Shown here one piece after another: positions 1 to 12,382 of a stretch of 64,000 nucleotides of DNA. Source of the stretch: Terriglobia bacterium (GTDB lineage Bacteria; Acidobacteriota; Terriglobia; Acidiferrales; UBA7541); contig JAIQFB010000013.1 in assembly GCA_020073485.1 (NCBI GenBank), positions 104,045 through 168,044 of the forward strand. Direction: 5' to 3'. Under the pieces are notes generated by a model, which was given only the letters and a program-made list of their open reading frames with translations, made no database searches and was not told where the DNA came from. The stretch's first letter is position 1. Each line of letters opens with the position of its first letter. A program made the translations under genes and the position numbers.

Positions 1-1748
1 AGCGCGGCGAACTGGCCCTGGGCCGCAACGTCCTGGTCGCGTTCCTTCCCTGGCGCGGCTACAACTTCGAGGACGCCATCCTGGTCAGCGAAAAGCTGGT
101 CAAGGACGACTACTACACTTCGATCCACATCGAGGAATACGAGATCGAGGCGCGCGACACCAAGCTCGGCCCAGAGGAAATCACGCGCGACATTCCCAAC
201 ATCAGCGAGATGTTCCTGCGCAACCTCGACGAAAGCGGCGTGATCCGCATCGGAGCGACCGTGCGGCCCGGAGACATCCTGGTCGGCAAGGTTACCCCGA
301 AGGGCGAAACCACGCTCACGCCGGAGGAAAAACTGCTGCGCGCCATCTTCGGTGAAAAGGCCGGCGATGTGCGCGACGCTTCCCTCTATTGCCCGCCGGG
401 CATCGAGGGCACCGTCGTCGACGTCAAGATTTTCTGCCGCAAGGGCGCCGAAAAAGACGAACGCCACAAGGCCATCGAAGCCGCGCAGGTTTTCAAGCTC
501 GAAAAGAACCTGTCCGACGAAATCCGCATCCTTACCGACGAGCGCCTGAAACGCCTCGCCGTACTGCTGGACGGCAAGGTCCTGACCGCCGACCTGCACG
601 ACGAAAAGACCAACAAGCGCCTGATCGTCAAGGGCACCGAGCTCACGCGCGACATCATCGAGAAGGTCGCCACGCGCAACCTCAAGCGCCTGAAGCTGGC
701 CGACAAGGATCCCCTGCTCATCGAAAAAATCGACGAGATCGAGGAGATGACCTCGCGCCAGATCGACGTGCTGCGCAAGATCACCGATGAGCGCAAGGAA
801 AAGCTGCGCAAGGGCGACGAACTTCCTCCCGGCGTCATCAAGCTGGTGAAGTGCTACATCGCCATGAAGCGCAAGCTTTCGGTCGGCGACAAAATGGCCG
901 GCCGCCACGGCAACAAGGGCGTCATCGCCCGCATCGTTCCCGAGGAAGACATGCCGTATCTGCCCGACGGCACTCCGGTGGAAATGGTTCTCAATCCGCT
1001 CGGCGTTCCTTCGCGTATGAACGTCGGACAGATTCTCGAGACGCATCTCGGATGGGCCTCGAAGGAACTCGGCCGCAGCATCGCGCGCCTGATCGATCAG
1101 AACAAAAAGGGCGATGCCGTGCGCCGATGGTTCCGCGAAGTCTTTTCCGACACGGCCATCTGGAAGACGCTGGTGAACCTGGACGACGACACGCTCATGG
1201 AATACGCCGACAGCTTCCGGGCGGGCATTCCCATGGCCACGCCGGTCTTTGACGGCGCGCGCGAAACCGAAATCCGGCACTTGCTGGAAGTGGCGGGTTT
1301 GCCGAGCGCGGGCAAAGTCACGTTGTGGGACGGCATGACCGGGGACGAGTTCGCGCAGGAAGTCACCGTGGGCTACATCTACATGCTCAAACTGTCTCAC
1401 CTGGTCGACGACAAGATCCACGCGCGCTCGATCGGGCCGTACTCGCTCATCACTCAGCAGCCGCTCGGCGGCAAGGCGCAATTCGGCGGACAGCGTTTCG
1501 GCGAAATGGAAGTGTGGGCCCTGGAAGCTTACGGCGCCGCGCACATCCTGCAGGAATTGCTCACCGCCAAATCGGACGACGTCTACGGCCGCGCCAAGAT
1601 TTACGAGGCCATCGTCAAGGGAGAGCCGGGCATCGAGCCGGGCGTTCCTGAATCGTTCAACGTCCTGGTCCGCGAGTTGCAATCGCTGTGCCTGGACGTC
1701 GAACTCATGAAGCGGCAAAAGCAGCTGGAAAAGCCGGCCGCGGATTAA
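1..1748 (+). CDS. rpoB: RNA polymerase beta subunit, 3' part (cut by the window edge)
   Basis: C-terminal part of the beta subunit, which with beta' forms the active centre of RNA polymerase. The reading frame is open from base 3 to the TAA at 1746-1748, and the true start lies upstream of the window. Visible signatures are [13 protein letters not shown] (about 890-930), the stretch [17 protein letters not shown] (about 990-1040) and the C-terminal [20 protein letters not shown] (about 1455-1515), which contacts beta'. The gene is followed by rpoC after 172 bases, a larger gap than usual for this pair and one that contains a dispersed palindrome. Identification is certain. Confidence 0.98.
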   Translation, partial: RGELALGRNVLVAFLPWRGYNFEDAILVSEKLVKDDYYTSIHIEEYEIEARDTKLGPEEITRDIPNISEMFLRNLDESGVIRIGATVRPGDILVGKVTPKGETTLTPEEKLLRAIFGEKAGDVRDASLYCPPGIEGTVVDVKIFCRKGAEKDERHKAIEAAQVFKLEKNLSDEIRILTDERLKRLAVLLDGKVLTADLHDEKTNKRLIVKGTELTRDIIEKVATRNLKRLKLADKDPLLIEKIDEIEEMTSRQIDVLRKITDERKEKLRKGDELPPGVIKLVKCYIAMKRKLSVGDKMAGRHGNKGVIARIVPEEDMPYLPDGTPVEMVLNPLGVPSRMNVGQILETHLGWASKELGRSIARLIDQNKKGDAVRRWFREVFSDTAIWKTLVNLDDDTLMEYADSFRAGIPMATPVFDGARETEIRHLLEVAGLPSAGKVTLWDGMTGDEFAQEVTVGYIYMLKLSHLVDDKIHARSIGPYSLITQQPLGGKAQFGGQRFGEMEVWALEAYGAAHILQELLTAKSDDVYGRAKIYEAIVKGEPGIEPGVPESFNVLVRELQSLCLDVELMKRQKQLEKPAAD

Positions 1749-1807
1749 TTTCGGTTTTCGTGTCCCCGCCGCTTGCCCGGCATGATTCGGGGCAGCGGCG
1801 GCGGATT

Positions 1808-1835
1808 CGGGTGCGGGCTGTACTTGCAGCCCGCC
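1808..1835. repeat. REP-like palindrome in the rpoB-rpoC spacer
   Basis: An 8-bp perfect stem (1813-1820 with 1827-1834) and a 6-base loop. The 28 bases from 1808 to 1835 recur exactly at 22868-22895. Two further small hairpins follow in the same spacer (about 1867-1880 and 1887-1905). The element sits inside an operon that must be transcribed through. Confidence 0.75.
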
Positions 1836-1920
1836 AGTAATAAGTTTTCAGGCTTCTTTTCTTACTCCCGGTACGCCGGGATGGCTCCGATCGACAAAAT
1901 CGGAGCAGGAGGGACATACC

Positions 1921-6123
<4,203 letters not shown>

Positions 6124-6147
6124 GCAGTTTCAAACCGGAAAAAATAG

Positions 6148-6182
6148 AAAAGGCGGCCGGATGTTTCGGCCGCCTTTTCTTG
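6148..6182 (+). terminator. Intrinsic terminator of rpoBC
   Basis: Twelve-base-pair stem (6148-6159 with 6167-6178), 7-base loop, with a T-rich 3' side. It lies 25 bases after the rpoC stop. Confidence 0.92.
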
Positions 6183-6246
6183 CTTAAGATGAGCACTCAG
6201 GCCAGTCCGTTTTGACAGCCGCTAATTCAGAGCCTAGGCCTGCCTT

Positions 6247-6470
6247 ATGGAACTGAATCTCAGCCCCGAGCTCCAAGCAAAGCTAGCCCACATCGCTGCC
6301 GAAAATAACAGCGGCGCGGAAGAATGTGTCCGCCAACTCGTAGAGCATTACCTTGACCATGATGCTTGGTTCCGCCAAAAGGCGAAAAGGGGGGCAGCCA
6401 GTTCGACCAGAAAGAGTTTGTCACCCACGAAGAAATAGGCTCACGCATCAACCAGATGTTTCGTACCTAA
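6247..6470 (+). pseudogene. Frameshifted small antitoxin-like protein
   Basis: The frame from ATG 6247 encodes MELNLSPELQAKLAHIAAEN and continues to about WFRQKAKRG, then runs out of register and stops at 6438. The other frame reads QFDQKEFVTHEEIGSRINQM and ends at the TAA at 6468-6470. The join falls at a run of six G near 6390. One extra G would restore a single product of about 74 residues ending MFRT. The restored protein resembles short helical antitoxin-like proteins that begin MEL-L-PE and end with a basic or acidic helix; that family link is from memory and not certain. Either a decayed gene or a one-base sequence error. It lies next to higBA on the opposite strand. Confidence 0.6.
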
Positions 6471-6519
6471 ATACAGATTCCCGGTTGCTCAATTCAACAA
6501 ACAGATGTCCCGCTGTCGC

Positions 6520-6837
6520 TCAAGAAGTCCTCGACACCCAAGCCGACTCATCCAGCGGGCGAACCTGACTCTTCACTGTCGTCTCTTTCAAGTTGCGCAC
6601 CACACGCAGATCGAATTCCGATTGTAGATTGAGCCAAAAATCGGGCGTGGTCCGGAAGAAGCGTCCGAGCCGGAGAGCCATTTCCGGGGAGATGCCTCGC
6701 TCTTCATGGACGATATCGTAGACGGTCGGCGCGGGGACGTGCAGAGCCAGAGCCAGCTTGTTTGCGTTCAGGCGAAGCGGTTCCATGAACTCTTCCCGAA
6801 GAATTTCCCCTGGATGAATCGGTTTAAGTCTAGCCAT
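6520..6837 (-). CDS. higA: HigA-family antitoxin (XRE-type HTH)
   Basis: 105-residue antitoxin. The N-terminal MARLKPIHPGEILREEFMEP is the hallmark of the HigA addiction-module family. It is followed by a helix-turn-helix (about residues 25-60, LNANKLALALHVPAPTVYDI) and the conserved TTPDFWLNLQSEFDL. It binds and neutralises the HigB toxin and is expected to repress the shared promoter. It lies 14 bases downstream of higB in the toxin-first order typical of hig loci. The C-terminus runs slightly past the usual end (RPLDESAWVSRTS). Confidence 0.93.
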   Translation of the reverse strand: MARLKPIHPGEILREEFMEPLRLNANKLALALHVPAPTVYDIVHEERGISPEMALRLGRFFRTTPDFWLNLQSEFDLRVVRNLKETTVKSQVRPLDESAWVSRTS

Positions 6838-6851
6838 ATGTTTCTCTCCCT

Positions 6852-7130
6852 TTAGTGATAGTCCACAATCTCCACATTGTGAGCGTCACCATCTCTCCAC
6901 ACAAAGCAGATGCGCCACTGGTCGTTGATGCTGATACTGTGTTGCCCTTCGCGGTCTCCCTCCAGCGCGTGAAGCCTGTTGCCGGGAGGCGCTTTCAAAT
7001 CCATCAGACGTTTGGTCGCGTGCAGCATCAACAATTTCCGCCGCGCGGGCTGCCGGATGTTCACGAATCTAGGGACGTTCTCATCGTAGAAGAGCTTCTC
7101 GGTGTCAGCGCATCCAAAGGACTTAATCAC
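6852..7130 (-). CDS. higB: HigB-family toxin (RelE-like ribosome-dependent mRNase)
   Basis: 92 residues, full length. It starts at GTG 7130, because family members begin with the IKSF-C-DTEKLF pattern seen here and no other in-frame start fits. Conserved features are RKLLMLHATKRLMDLKAPPG, the GDREGQHSISINDQWRICFVW core and the terminal VEIVDYH. HigB-type toxins cleave mRNA on the ribosome. There is no Shine-Dalgarno site at a usable distance and the predicted promoter ends only a few bases upstream, so the mRNA may be leaderless. It is paired with higA downstream. Confidence 0.93.
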   Translation of the reverse strand: MIKSFGCADTEKLFYDENVPRFVNIRQPARRKLLMLHATKRLMDLKAPPGNRLHALEGDREGQHSISINDQWRICFVWRDGDAHNVEIVDYH

Positions 7131-7138
7131 ACCCTTAG

Positions 7139-7173
7139 GATATAATGTTGCGCATTAAATGTCACGCATTATC
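7139..7173 (-). promoter_or_regulatory. Predicted higBA promoter with tandem repeat operator
   Basis: On the minus strand a -35 GTGACA (7160-7165) and a -10 TATATC (7139-7144) are 15 bases apart. Two direct copies of a TAATGCG-xxACATT motif lie across and just upstream of the -35/-10 spacer, a plausible HigA operator. The expected transcription start is about 1-3 bases from the higB GTG. Confidence 0.5.
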
Positions 7174-7410
7174 CAGGTATCTCGCGGGCGCGCAGCGCGT
7201 GCCAAACCTTCTGCCAGGATGATCTCTCGTCCCCACTCTCCCTTCGCGGGGCTCAGCGCAAGCCGCCCTCCCCCTTCCTGTTATCCACTTCGCTAAGACA
7301 TCCCTCCGCTTCCGTTGCCCCCGTCCTCGATTGCCCCCATAATTTTTGAGCAAGGTTGTCCTCCTTGCGTGTCACTGGCCAGAGAGGGCCTTTCCAGCAA
7401 AGAATTGCCG

Positions 7411-10068
7411 ATGCGCAAAAATTCCACTCCGCGACCCGACTCTTCGGCCGAATCCGCTTCGTCGCCCCTGGAACGCGACCGGCTTACACGCCGCGAGCGA
7501 GGCGTCTGGCGGGCGGCGCTATTGCTTCTTGGCGCCATGGCTGTGGCACTGGCGATTACCTCCTGGGACGGCAACCCCCCGATGCCCCATCGTCTGGAGG
7601 CGCTGCCGGTGGGGCTGGTCGTGCTGGTAGCTCTGTTTGCCGCCTATGCCTGGAGCAAGACCAACGAAATCGCGGAGTTGCGCGGGCTGGTCCGCGGGAT
7701 TGAGCAACGCTCCCACTCGGGGAAGGACGAGGAAAAGCTCGACCAGGTTTTTTCGCTGATTTCCAAGTCGCAGCAGGGCTATCGCGACCTCATCGACACC
7801 TTTGAAGACCTTCTGTTTTCGCTTTCCCTGGACGGCAAAGTCCTCGCCGTTAACAAGAGCTTCGCCGACCTGCTCAACCTTTCCTTCGCGGAAGTGATTG
7901 GCCGCCGCGTGGATGAATTCCTGGAACTTCCGGACTCGGGCGACCGCCTCGCATTGGAGCAATGGCTCCCGCGGCTTCTGCAGCGGCGCCGTTGGAACGG
8001 CGTGATCCGGGTGCGCGTGAAGAAAACTGGGGCCATCCATTATTTTGATTGCGTCCTGCACGCCATCGTGCGGGGCGACGCCGTGCACGGGGTTGGCGGG
8101 CTCGCTCGCGATATCACGCAGGAGCGCCTGAACGAAACGCGTTTCACGGAATTGTTTCATACGTTGCGCGAGGGCGTTTATCTGGCCTCCTCGGACGACC
8201 GCATCACCGAAGTGAATCCGGCGCTGGCGCAGATGCTTGGTTTCGCGCAAAAAGAAGATATGACGAACCTGGAAATTTCGTCGCTGTACGCGAATGCCGC
8301 CGACCGGGAGGGCGAACGCCGCAAGCTGAGCGAAGCCGGATACCTGGGCGCCAATGAGGTGACTCTAAAACACCACGAGGATGGGCGTCAGATCGTGGCC
8401 ATGCACACGACGGCGGTCATTCGCGATCCCGCCGGAAACTTTGTGCGCTGCCAGGGAACTTTTGTGGACGTCACCGAACAGCGCGAGATGGAGCGCCGCC
8501 TGCACCGCGAGCAGGAATTCGCGCGACGCCTGATGGATAGTTTCCCCGATGTGGTGATCGCCCTGGATCGCGATGCGCGCTACACGTTTGCCAGTCCCCA
8601 AATTTACGAAGTTCTCGGATACCGCCCCGAAGAGCTGATCGGCAAGCGCGTGGGCGGCCGCAGCGATCCTCACGACCGGGCCGCGATGCTGGACCTGTTC
8701 GACAGCCTGATCTCGAAGCGGCTCTCCGACGGCCAGATCGAGTACCGCACACAGCACAGAAACGGCGAGTGGCGCGTGTTTCGCGCCTCCGCCCGGCCGC
8801 TGCATGATGAGACTGGCGCGATTACCGGAGTCATCGCCTCCGCGCGTGATATCACCGAGCAGCAGAAACTGCAGCAGCAGCTGATCCAGTCCGAGCGCCT
8901 CGCCGCCATGGGCCAGATGATTGCCGGAGTGGCCCACGAACTCAACAATCCCCTGACCGCGATTCTGGGCGTCACCGAACTGTTGCGCGATAAATCCGCC
9001 GATGAAACCTCGCGCCGCCAGTTGGACCTGGCTCACCTGCAGGCGCGGCGCGCCACGCACATTGTACAGAGCCTGCTTGTTTTTTCGCGTCCCGCCACGC
9101 CGCGCAGCACCCTGCTCCACCTGCCCGACTTGCTGCAACGCACCCTGCAGCTCCATGAGCATTCCCTGCGCGTGAACAATATCCGCGTGGATCTGGTAGC
9201 CCGGCCGGACCTGCCCACGGTCCTGGGCGATTCCAATCAGCTGACGCAGGTATTCCTGAATCTCATCGTGAACGCCGAGCAGGCTATCCGCGAAGTCCGC
9301 GAACAGGGCACACTGCGGATTCGCCTGGGAGTGGTGGGCGACCGCGTGCTGATCACGTTTCAGGACGATGGCGTGGGGATTCGCCGCGAAGCGCTGCCGC
9401 GCATATTCGATCCGTTCTTTACCACCAAGCGCCCCGGCCGCGGCACCGGCCTCGGGCTCAGCATCTGCATGGCGATTATTCGCGAACACAATGGGGATAT
9501 TTCCGCGCAGCCGCTGTCCGACGGCGGCTCGGTCTTTACCGTGTCGTTGCCCGTTTGCACCCAGTCGGTGGCCCTGGTCGAACCCGTTTCCGCGCCTGCC
9601 GCCAGCCACGTCGAAACCATTGCGCCGCCCGCGGTTGCCTTGGGAGGGAAGAGAATCCTGGTCGTGGACGACGAAGAAAGCATCTTGGAACTTGTGTCCG
9701 ACACGCTGGGTGCCCGCGGGTATTCGGTGGATCGCGCCGCAACCTGCGAATATGCGCTGGAGCTGGCCGGCCGGAATTCGTACAACGCGATTTTGTGCGA
9801 CCTGAACCTGGGGTCCGAGGCCGGGCACATCGTATCCGGGTTCGATCTTCACGACCGCATCTGTGAAAAGACACAGGCGCGTTCCGGGGCCCGTCCGCAT
9901 TTCATTTTTATGAGTGGCGACCTGGTGGAGGCCGCCATCGGCGAACAGGCCGGCCGCGAGGGAAACCGCTTCCTGCAAAAACCGTTCCGCATCGCGGAGT
10001 TGCTGGCGTTGCTGGAGGAATTGCCCGCCGCGGACGCCGTCCTGCAGCCGAAGAATAGTTCCACGTAG
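7411..10068 (+). CDS. Membrane-anchored multi-PAS hybrid histidine kinase with C-terminal receiver
   Basis: 885 residues from ATG 7411. A longer frame from TTG 7315 exists but its extra residues look non-coding. Two membrane helices (about residues 32-52 and 62-83) are followed by three PAS/PAC regions (about 120-235, 240-355, 375-490), each ending near a DITQ/DVTEQ motif. The HisKA box GVAHELNNPLTAILG has its phospho-acceptor at His509. The HATPase shows N-box NLIVNAEQAI (about 617) and the GTGLGLSICM lid. The C-terminal receiver has DDEES and acceptor Asp797 (CDLNL). Membrane topology gives almost no periplasmic sensor loop, so input is probably cytosolic through PAS. No response regulator or output gene is adjacent, making it an orphan; the signal is unknown. 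Confidence 0.9.
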   Translation: MRKNSTPRPDSSAESASSPLERDRLTRRERGVWRAALLLLGAMAVALAITSWDGNPPMPHRLEALPVGLVVLVALFAAYAWSKTNEIAELRGLVRGIEQRSHSGKDEEKLDQVFSLISKSQQGYRDLIDTFEDLLFSLSLDGKVLAVNKSFADLLNLSFAEVIGRRVDEFLELPDSGDRLALEQWLPRLLQRRRWNGVIRVRVKKTGAIHYFDCVLHAIVRGDAVHGVGGLARDITQERLNETRFTELFHTLREGVYLASSDDRITEVNPALAQMLGFAQKEDMTNLEISSLYANAADREGERRKLSEAGYLGANEVTLKHHEDGRQIVAMHTTAVIRDPAGNFVRCQGTFVDVTEQREMERRLHREQEFARRLMDSFPDVVIALDRDARYTFASPQIYEVLGYRPEELIGKRVGGRSDPHDRAAMLDLFDSLISKRLSDGQIEYRTQHRNGEWRVFRASARPLHDETGAITGVIASARDITEQQKLQQQLIQSERLAAMGQMIAGVAHELNNPLTAILGVTELLRDKSADETSRRQLDLAHLQARRATHIVQSLLVFSRPATPRSTLLHLPDLLQRTLQLHEHSLRVNNIRVDLVARPDLPTVLGDSNQLTQVFLNLIVNAEQAIREVREQGTLRIRLGVVGDRVLITFQDDGVGIRREALPRIFDPFFTTKRPGRGTGLGLSICMAIIREHNGDISAQPLSDGGSVFTVSLPVCTQSVALVEPVSAPAASHVETIAPPAVALGGKRILVVDDEESILELVSDTLGARGYSVDRAATCEYALELAGRNSYNAILCDLNLGSEAGHIVSGFDLHDRICEKTQARSGARPHFIFMSGDLVEAAIGEQAGREGNRFLQKPFRIAELLALLEELPAADAVLQPKNSST

Positions 10069-10227
10069 CCGCCTCGTACCTCTTCAAGCCGGAAATGCCT
10101 CAAACACCTTTCAAGAGTAAAGGCCGTCATGCCCAAGGTCATTGCGCATGGCATGCAAAATCATGGAAGGCCTATGGGCGGAAGCACAGACCAAGCTTCA
10201 TTTAAGAAAGAGATGAAATTCCAGAAT

Positions 10228-11142
10228 CTATTTTGAGGGTTTCGCCCCTGGCAAATCGATCCCGAAATCCCATACGTATCCGCTGGCGCCCTCGTCGGTC
10301 ATTTCGATGAAGGCGTATTCGCCGGGCTCCAGGCGCTGCTCGACGGTATAGCGGAAGACGCCGCGTGCCGGGGTCCACGTCTGGATCGCGATGTCGTTGG
10401 CTTTGTGTTTTTCCTCGCCGGTGAAGCGGACGCTGATGTTGTCGAGGACGCGGTGGCCTCCCTTGACCTGCGCGCGCAGCAGATGGAAACGCGGCTCACG
10501 CTCATCGGAAGGGCGCATGAAGAATTCAGGTTCGGCCGTCTTGAGCCGCAGGGCCGCCCGCTCGCCGGGGATTTCCATCGTTTTTTTGCCGGGGATGAAC
10601 GGCACTCCGGTCATGATTTTTTCGACTTCGCGGCCCGCGGAGATCTTCACGTCCGCATTGCTCTGCTTCATTTGGCGTACTTGACTGTCGCGGTCCAGCG
10701 CGTAGAACCCAACTCCGTCCGGCAGAAACAGTCCCGGCTTGATCTGCAAGCTCAGGTCCACGTCGATGTCCTTGGTGCGTTCAGCCACATCGGAAGCGTG
10801 AATTTTCGCCTTGAGCGCGGCGTCCTGCGCGGCCTGTTCGGCTTCGGATTTGTGCGTTGCGTCCCAATCGACCAGCGCGGCGGGAATTTCCTCCCAGTCC
10901 GAGCGCTCCAGGCTCCAGTAGCGCACGCGGTCGCCCTCCACCGAATATTCGCGCGCCAACTGAAACGTCCCATCCTTCAGAATGAGCTTCTTGCCCTTGG
11001 GGAGGGGAACACTCATGGATCCGGGTTTGGGAGCGGCTTGGGAGTTCGCACCCTGCCGCGCGGAGAGCGAGTCCGGCAGGCAGATCGACGCCGGCAGCAG
11101 TGCTGTCAGAAGGAACAGGATCAGCGTGGGGGGCTTTTTCAT
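10228..11142 (-). CDS. Secreted protein of unknown function
   Basis: 304 residues from ATG 11142; an in-frame extension to 11304 runs into repeat DNA and is rejected. The N-terminus MKKPPTLILFLLTALLPASI is a signal peptide. A segment around residues 50-95 (KKLILKDGTFQLAREYSVEG, then RVRYWSLERSDWEEIPAALV) resembles a motif I associate with exported acidobacterial proteins, placing the protein in the envelope. The C-terminal half (about 220-300) is beta-rich, with VTFTGEE-like strands suggestive of an Ig-like fold. No catalytic motif is visible. It stands alone, between a kinase on the other strand and a repeat element. I do not recognise a named family. Confidence 0.8.
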   Translation of the reverse strand: MKKPPTLILFLLTALLPASICLPDSLSARQGANSQAAPKPGSMSVPLPKGKKLILKDGTFQLAREYSVEGDRVRYWSLERSDWEEIPAALVDWDATHKSEAEQAAQDAALKAKIHASDVAERTKDIDVDLSLQIKPGLFLPDGVGFYALDRDSQVRQMKQSNADVKISAGREVEKIMTGVPFIPGKKTMEIPGERAALRLKTAEPEFFMRPSDEREPRFHLLRAQVKGGHRVLDNISVRFTGEEKHKANDIAIQTWTPARGVFRYTVEQRLEPGEYAFIEMTDEGASGYVWDFGIDLPGAKPSK

Positions 11143-11254
11143 GGCTCTGATTTTCCTGGCTTCTGCTCCATTACTTACGATGCGGGCCCGGGCGCGCAGG
11201 TTTTTCCGAATGGATTGAGGATAACGCCGGGGCACGCAGCGCGCAACGCCGGAG

Positions 11255-11328
11255 TAGGACAGGTTTGAGCCTGTCGGTCTTGGCTCAAGATTAGCAAGAT
11301 CCAAACCGACAGGCTGAAGCCTGTCCTG
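11255..11328. repeat. Two-armed palindromic repeat element
   Basis: Two palindromes of the ACAGG..CCTGT type (cores 11258-11275 and 11308-11325) lie in inverted orientation. Together they form a larger inverted repeat (11255-11284 with 11300-11328) whose inner ends read CGGT...ACCG. It shares its architecture with 33776-33854, 38513-38591 and 50162-50261. Confidence 0.8.
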
Positions 11329-11390
11329 CCGGAGCAGGCACCCAAAATCGAAATGGAATTTGCGGGATTAGTGGAGATGCTCCCCGCGCG

Positions 11391-11609
11391 TTAGTGCTCG
11401 CAGCGAGGATGCAAGATGGCGAGAACGCTGAGATCGGCGTTGGTAAAGAGTCGGCGCTCGCTCTGGCCACCGGTGGCTTCGGCGGCGCGTACGATCGAGC
11501 CCAGATGTTTGCTGCGGGCAACTCCGTGAAGATGCTCAAGGCAGATTCCCGTCAGCCGGGAAGTTTCTTCCTCGGTAAAAATCTTTTGGCTCGATTTGAT
11601 CGTGACCAT
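11391..11609 (-). CDS. Small MerR-like/helical DNA-binding protein, hypothetical
   Basis: 72 residues from ATG 11609, preceded by AGGAG with 4-base spacing, which supports a real gene. The sequence IFTEEETSRLTGICLEHLHG has the look of a MerR- or excisionase-type winged helix N-terminus. It is followed by a basic ARSKHLGSI and the C-terminal LFTNADLSVLAILHPRCEH. A LFT-DL-VLA ending is reminiscent of small acidobacterial proteins, but I cannot name a family. It would be cytoplasmic. No neighbour explains its role. Confidence 0.55.
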   Translation of the reverse strand: MVTIKSSQKIFTEEETSRLTGICLEHLHGVARSKHLGSIVRAAEATGGQSERRLFTNADLSVLAILHPRCEH

Positions 11610-11728
11610 GGGTCTCCTGAGCTACTCCGGCGGGCTCTGCTTCACACAGACGGGCCAGCCAGATGCATCCGCACGAGAAATTTCGAGCAATCTTCCTTCC
11701 GTTCCCACAGTCTACGTCTGTCAAATTC

Positions 11729-11824
11729 ATGGAAAGTTACAAGCGGATTAAATATAAGGATTTAGAGGAGCGAGGGTACTGGAAGAAGCACTGGCTGCGG
11801 AAAGAAATGGGACTCCTGGTTTGA
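11729..11824 (+). CDS. Possible 31-residue micro-ORF
   Basis: ATG 11729 to TGA 11822-11824. The product begins MESYKRIKYKDLEERGYWKK and ends HWLRKEMGLLV: highly charged, with an aromatic/basic pattern that is non-random for a chance frame. There is no clear ribosome binding site. It is the only recognisable content of the 11610-11849 spacer. It could be a remnant or a chance frame. Confidence 0.25.
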   Translation: MESYKRIKYKDLEERGYWKKHWLRKEMGLLV

Positions 11825-11849
11825 AATTAATGCCATTTTCTGTAGCCGG

Positions 11850-12371
11850 CTATGAACTTTTGTGCACTTTCCTGACCTCGTCCAGTTGTTTTGCGTGCCT
11901 CACGTCGTGCGCTGCCAGCAATCGAAACCAATCGTAATAGTGCAGGCTGCCCAAAAACGGGTGCTGCAACCGGTAGCGGCGTAGATTCTTCTCCCGGCCC
12001 GCCTCCAGCAGCGAAAAGGTGCGTGTGCGCTGGTCGGCGAGCCGCGACAACATCACATCGCGATCGTCCAGCAGCAGAGTGTCCAGAGGAATGGGCGTTG
12101 CCACGCGCCTGCCGCGCCACGCCACCAGCGCCACAGGCACATGAAATCGTTTCAACAGGGGAACCGCAACGGGAGGTTTGCGAGTGATCTTCGCGGTGGC
12201 ACCCGTCATGAGCGTTTCCACCATGGTTACATGCGCCACGATTTCCGCGGCCGACCAGGCGCCTTCTTTTGGCGGCGTTCGCCAGTGCGGCCCCGGGATC
12301 CTGCGTGCAGCCGCCTCAAATCTTTCCCTTGTACGGTGCAGGCGTTCCATCAGTGGGCCCAGGTTCATCAT
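11850..12371 (-). CDS. DinB-family (DinB_2-like) protein
   Basis: 173 residues, four-helix-bundle metal-binding fold. Visible landmarks are WSAAEIVAHVTMVE (about residues 39-52, first metal His) and the late HDVRHAKQLDEV (about 154-165), giving the His-x3-His pair typical of the family. The family includes thiol S-transferases and many uncharacterised soluble proteins, so the reaction cannot be assigned. It is encoded 11 bases downstream of gatA on the same strand and may be co-transcribed. Confidence 0.85.
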   Translation of the reverse strand: MMNLGPLMERLHRTRERFEAAARRIPGPHWRTPPKEGAWSAAEIVAHVTMVETLMTGATAKITRKPPVAVPLLKRFHVPVALVAWRGRRVATPIPLDTLLLDDRDVMLSRLADQRTRTFSLLEAGREKNLRRYRLQHPFLGSLHYYDWFRLLAAHDVRHAKQLDEVRKVHKSS

Positions 12372-12382
12372 TGCTAAGTCGG

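Noticed and set aside
8365..9978. 537-residue minus-strand frame within the histidine kinase
   Set aside because: Overlaps kinase, HATPase and receiver domains, all with intact motifs on the plus strand.
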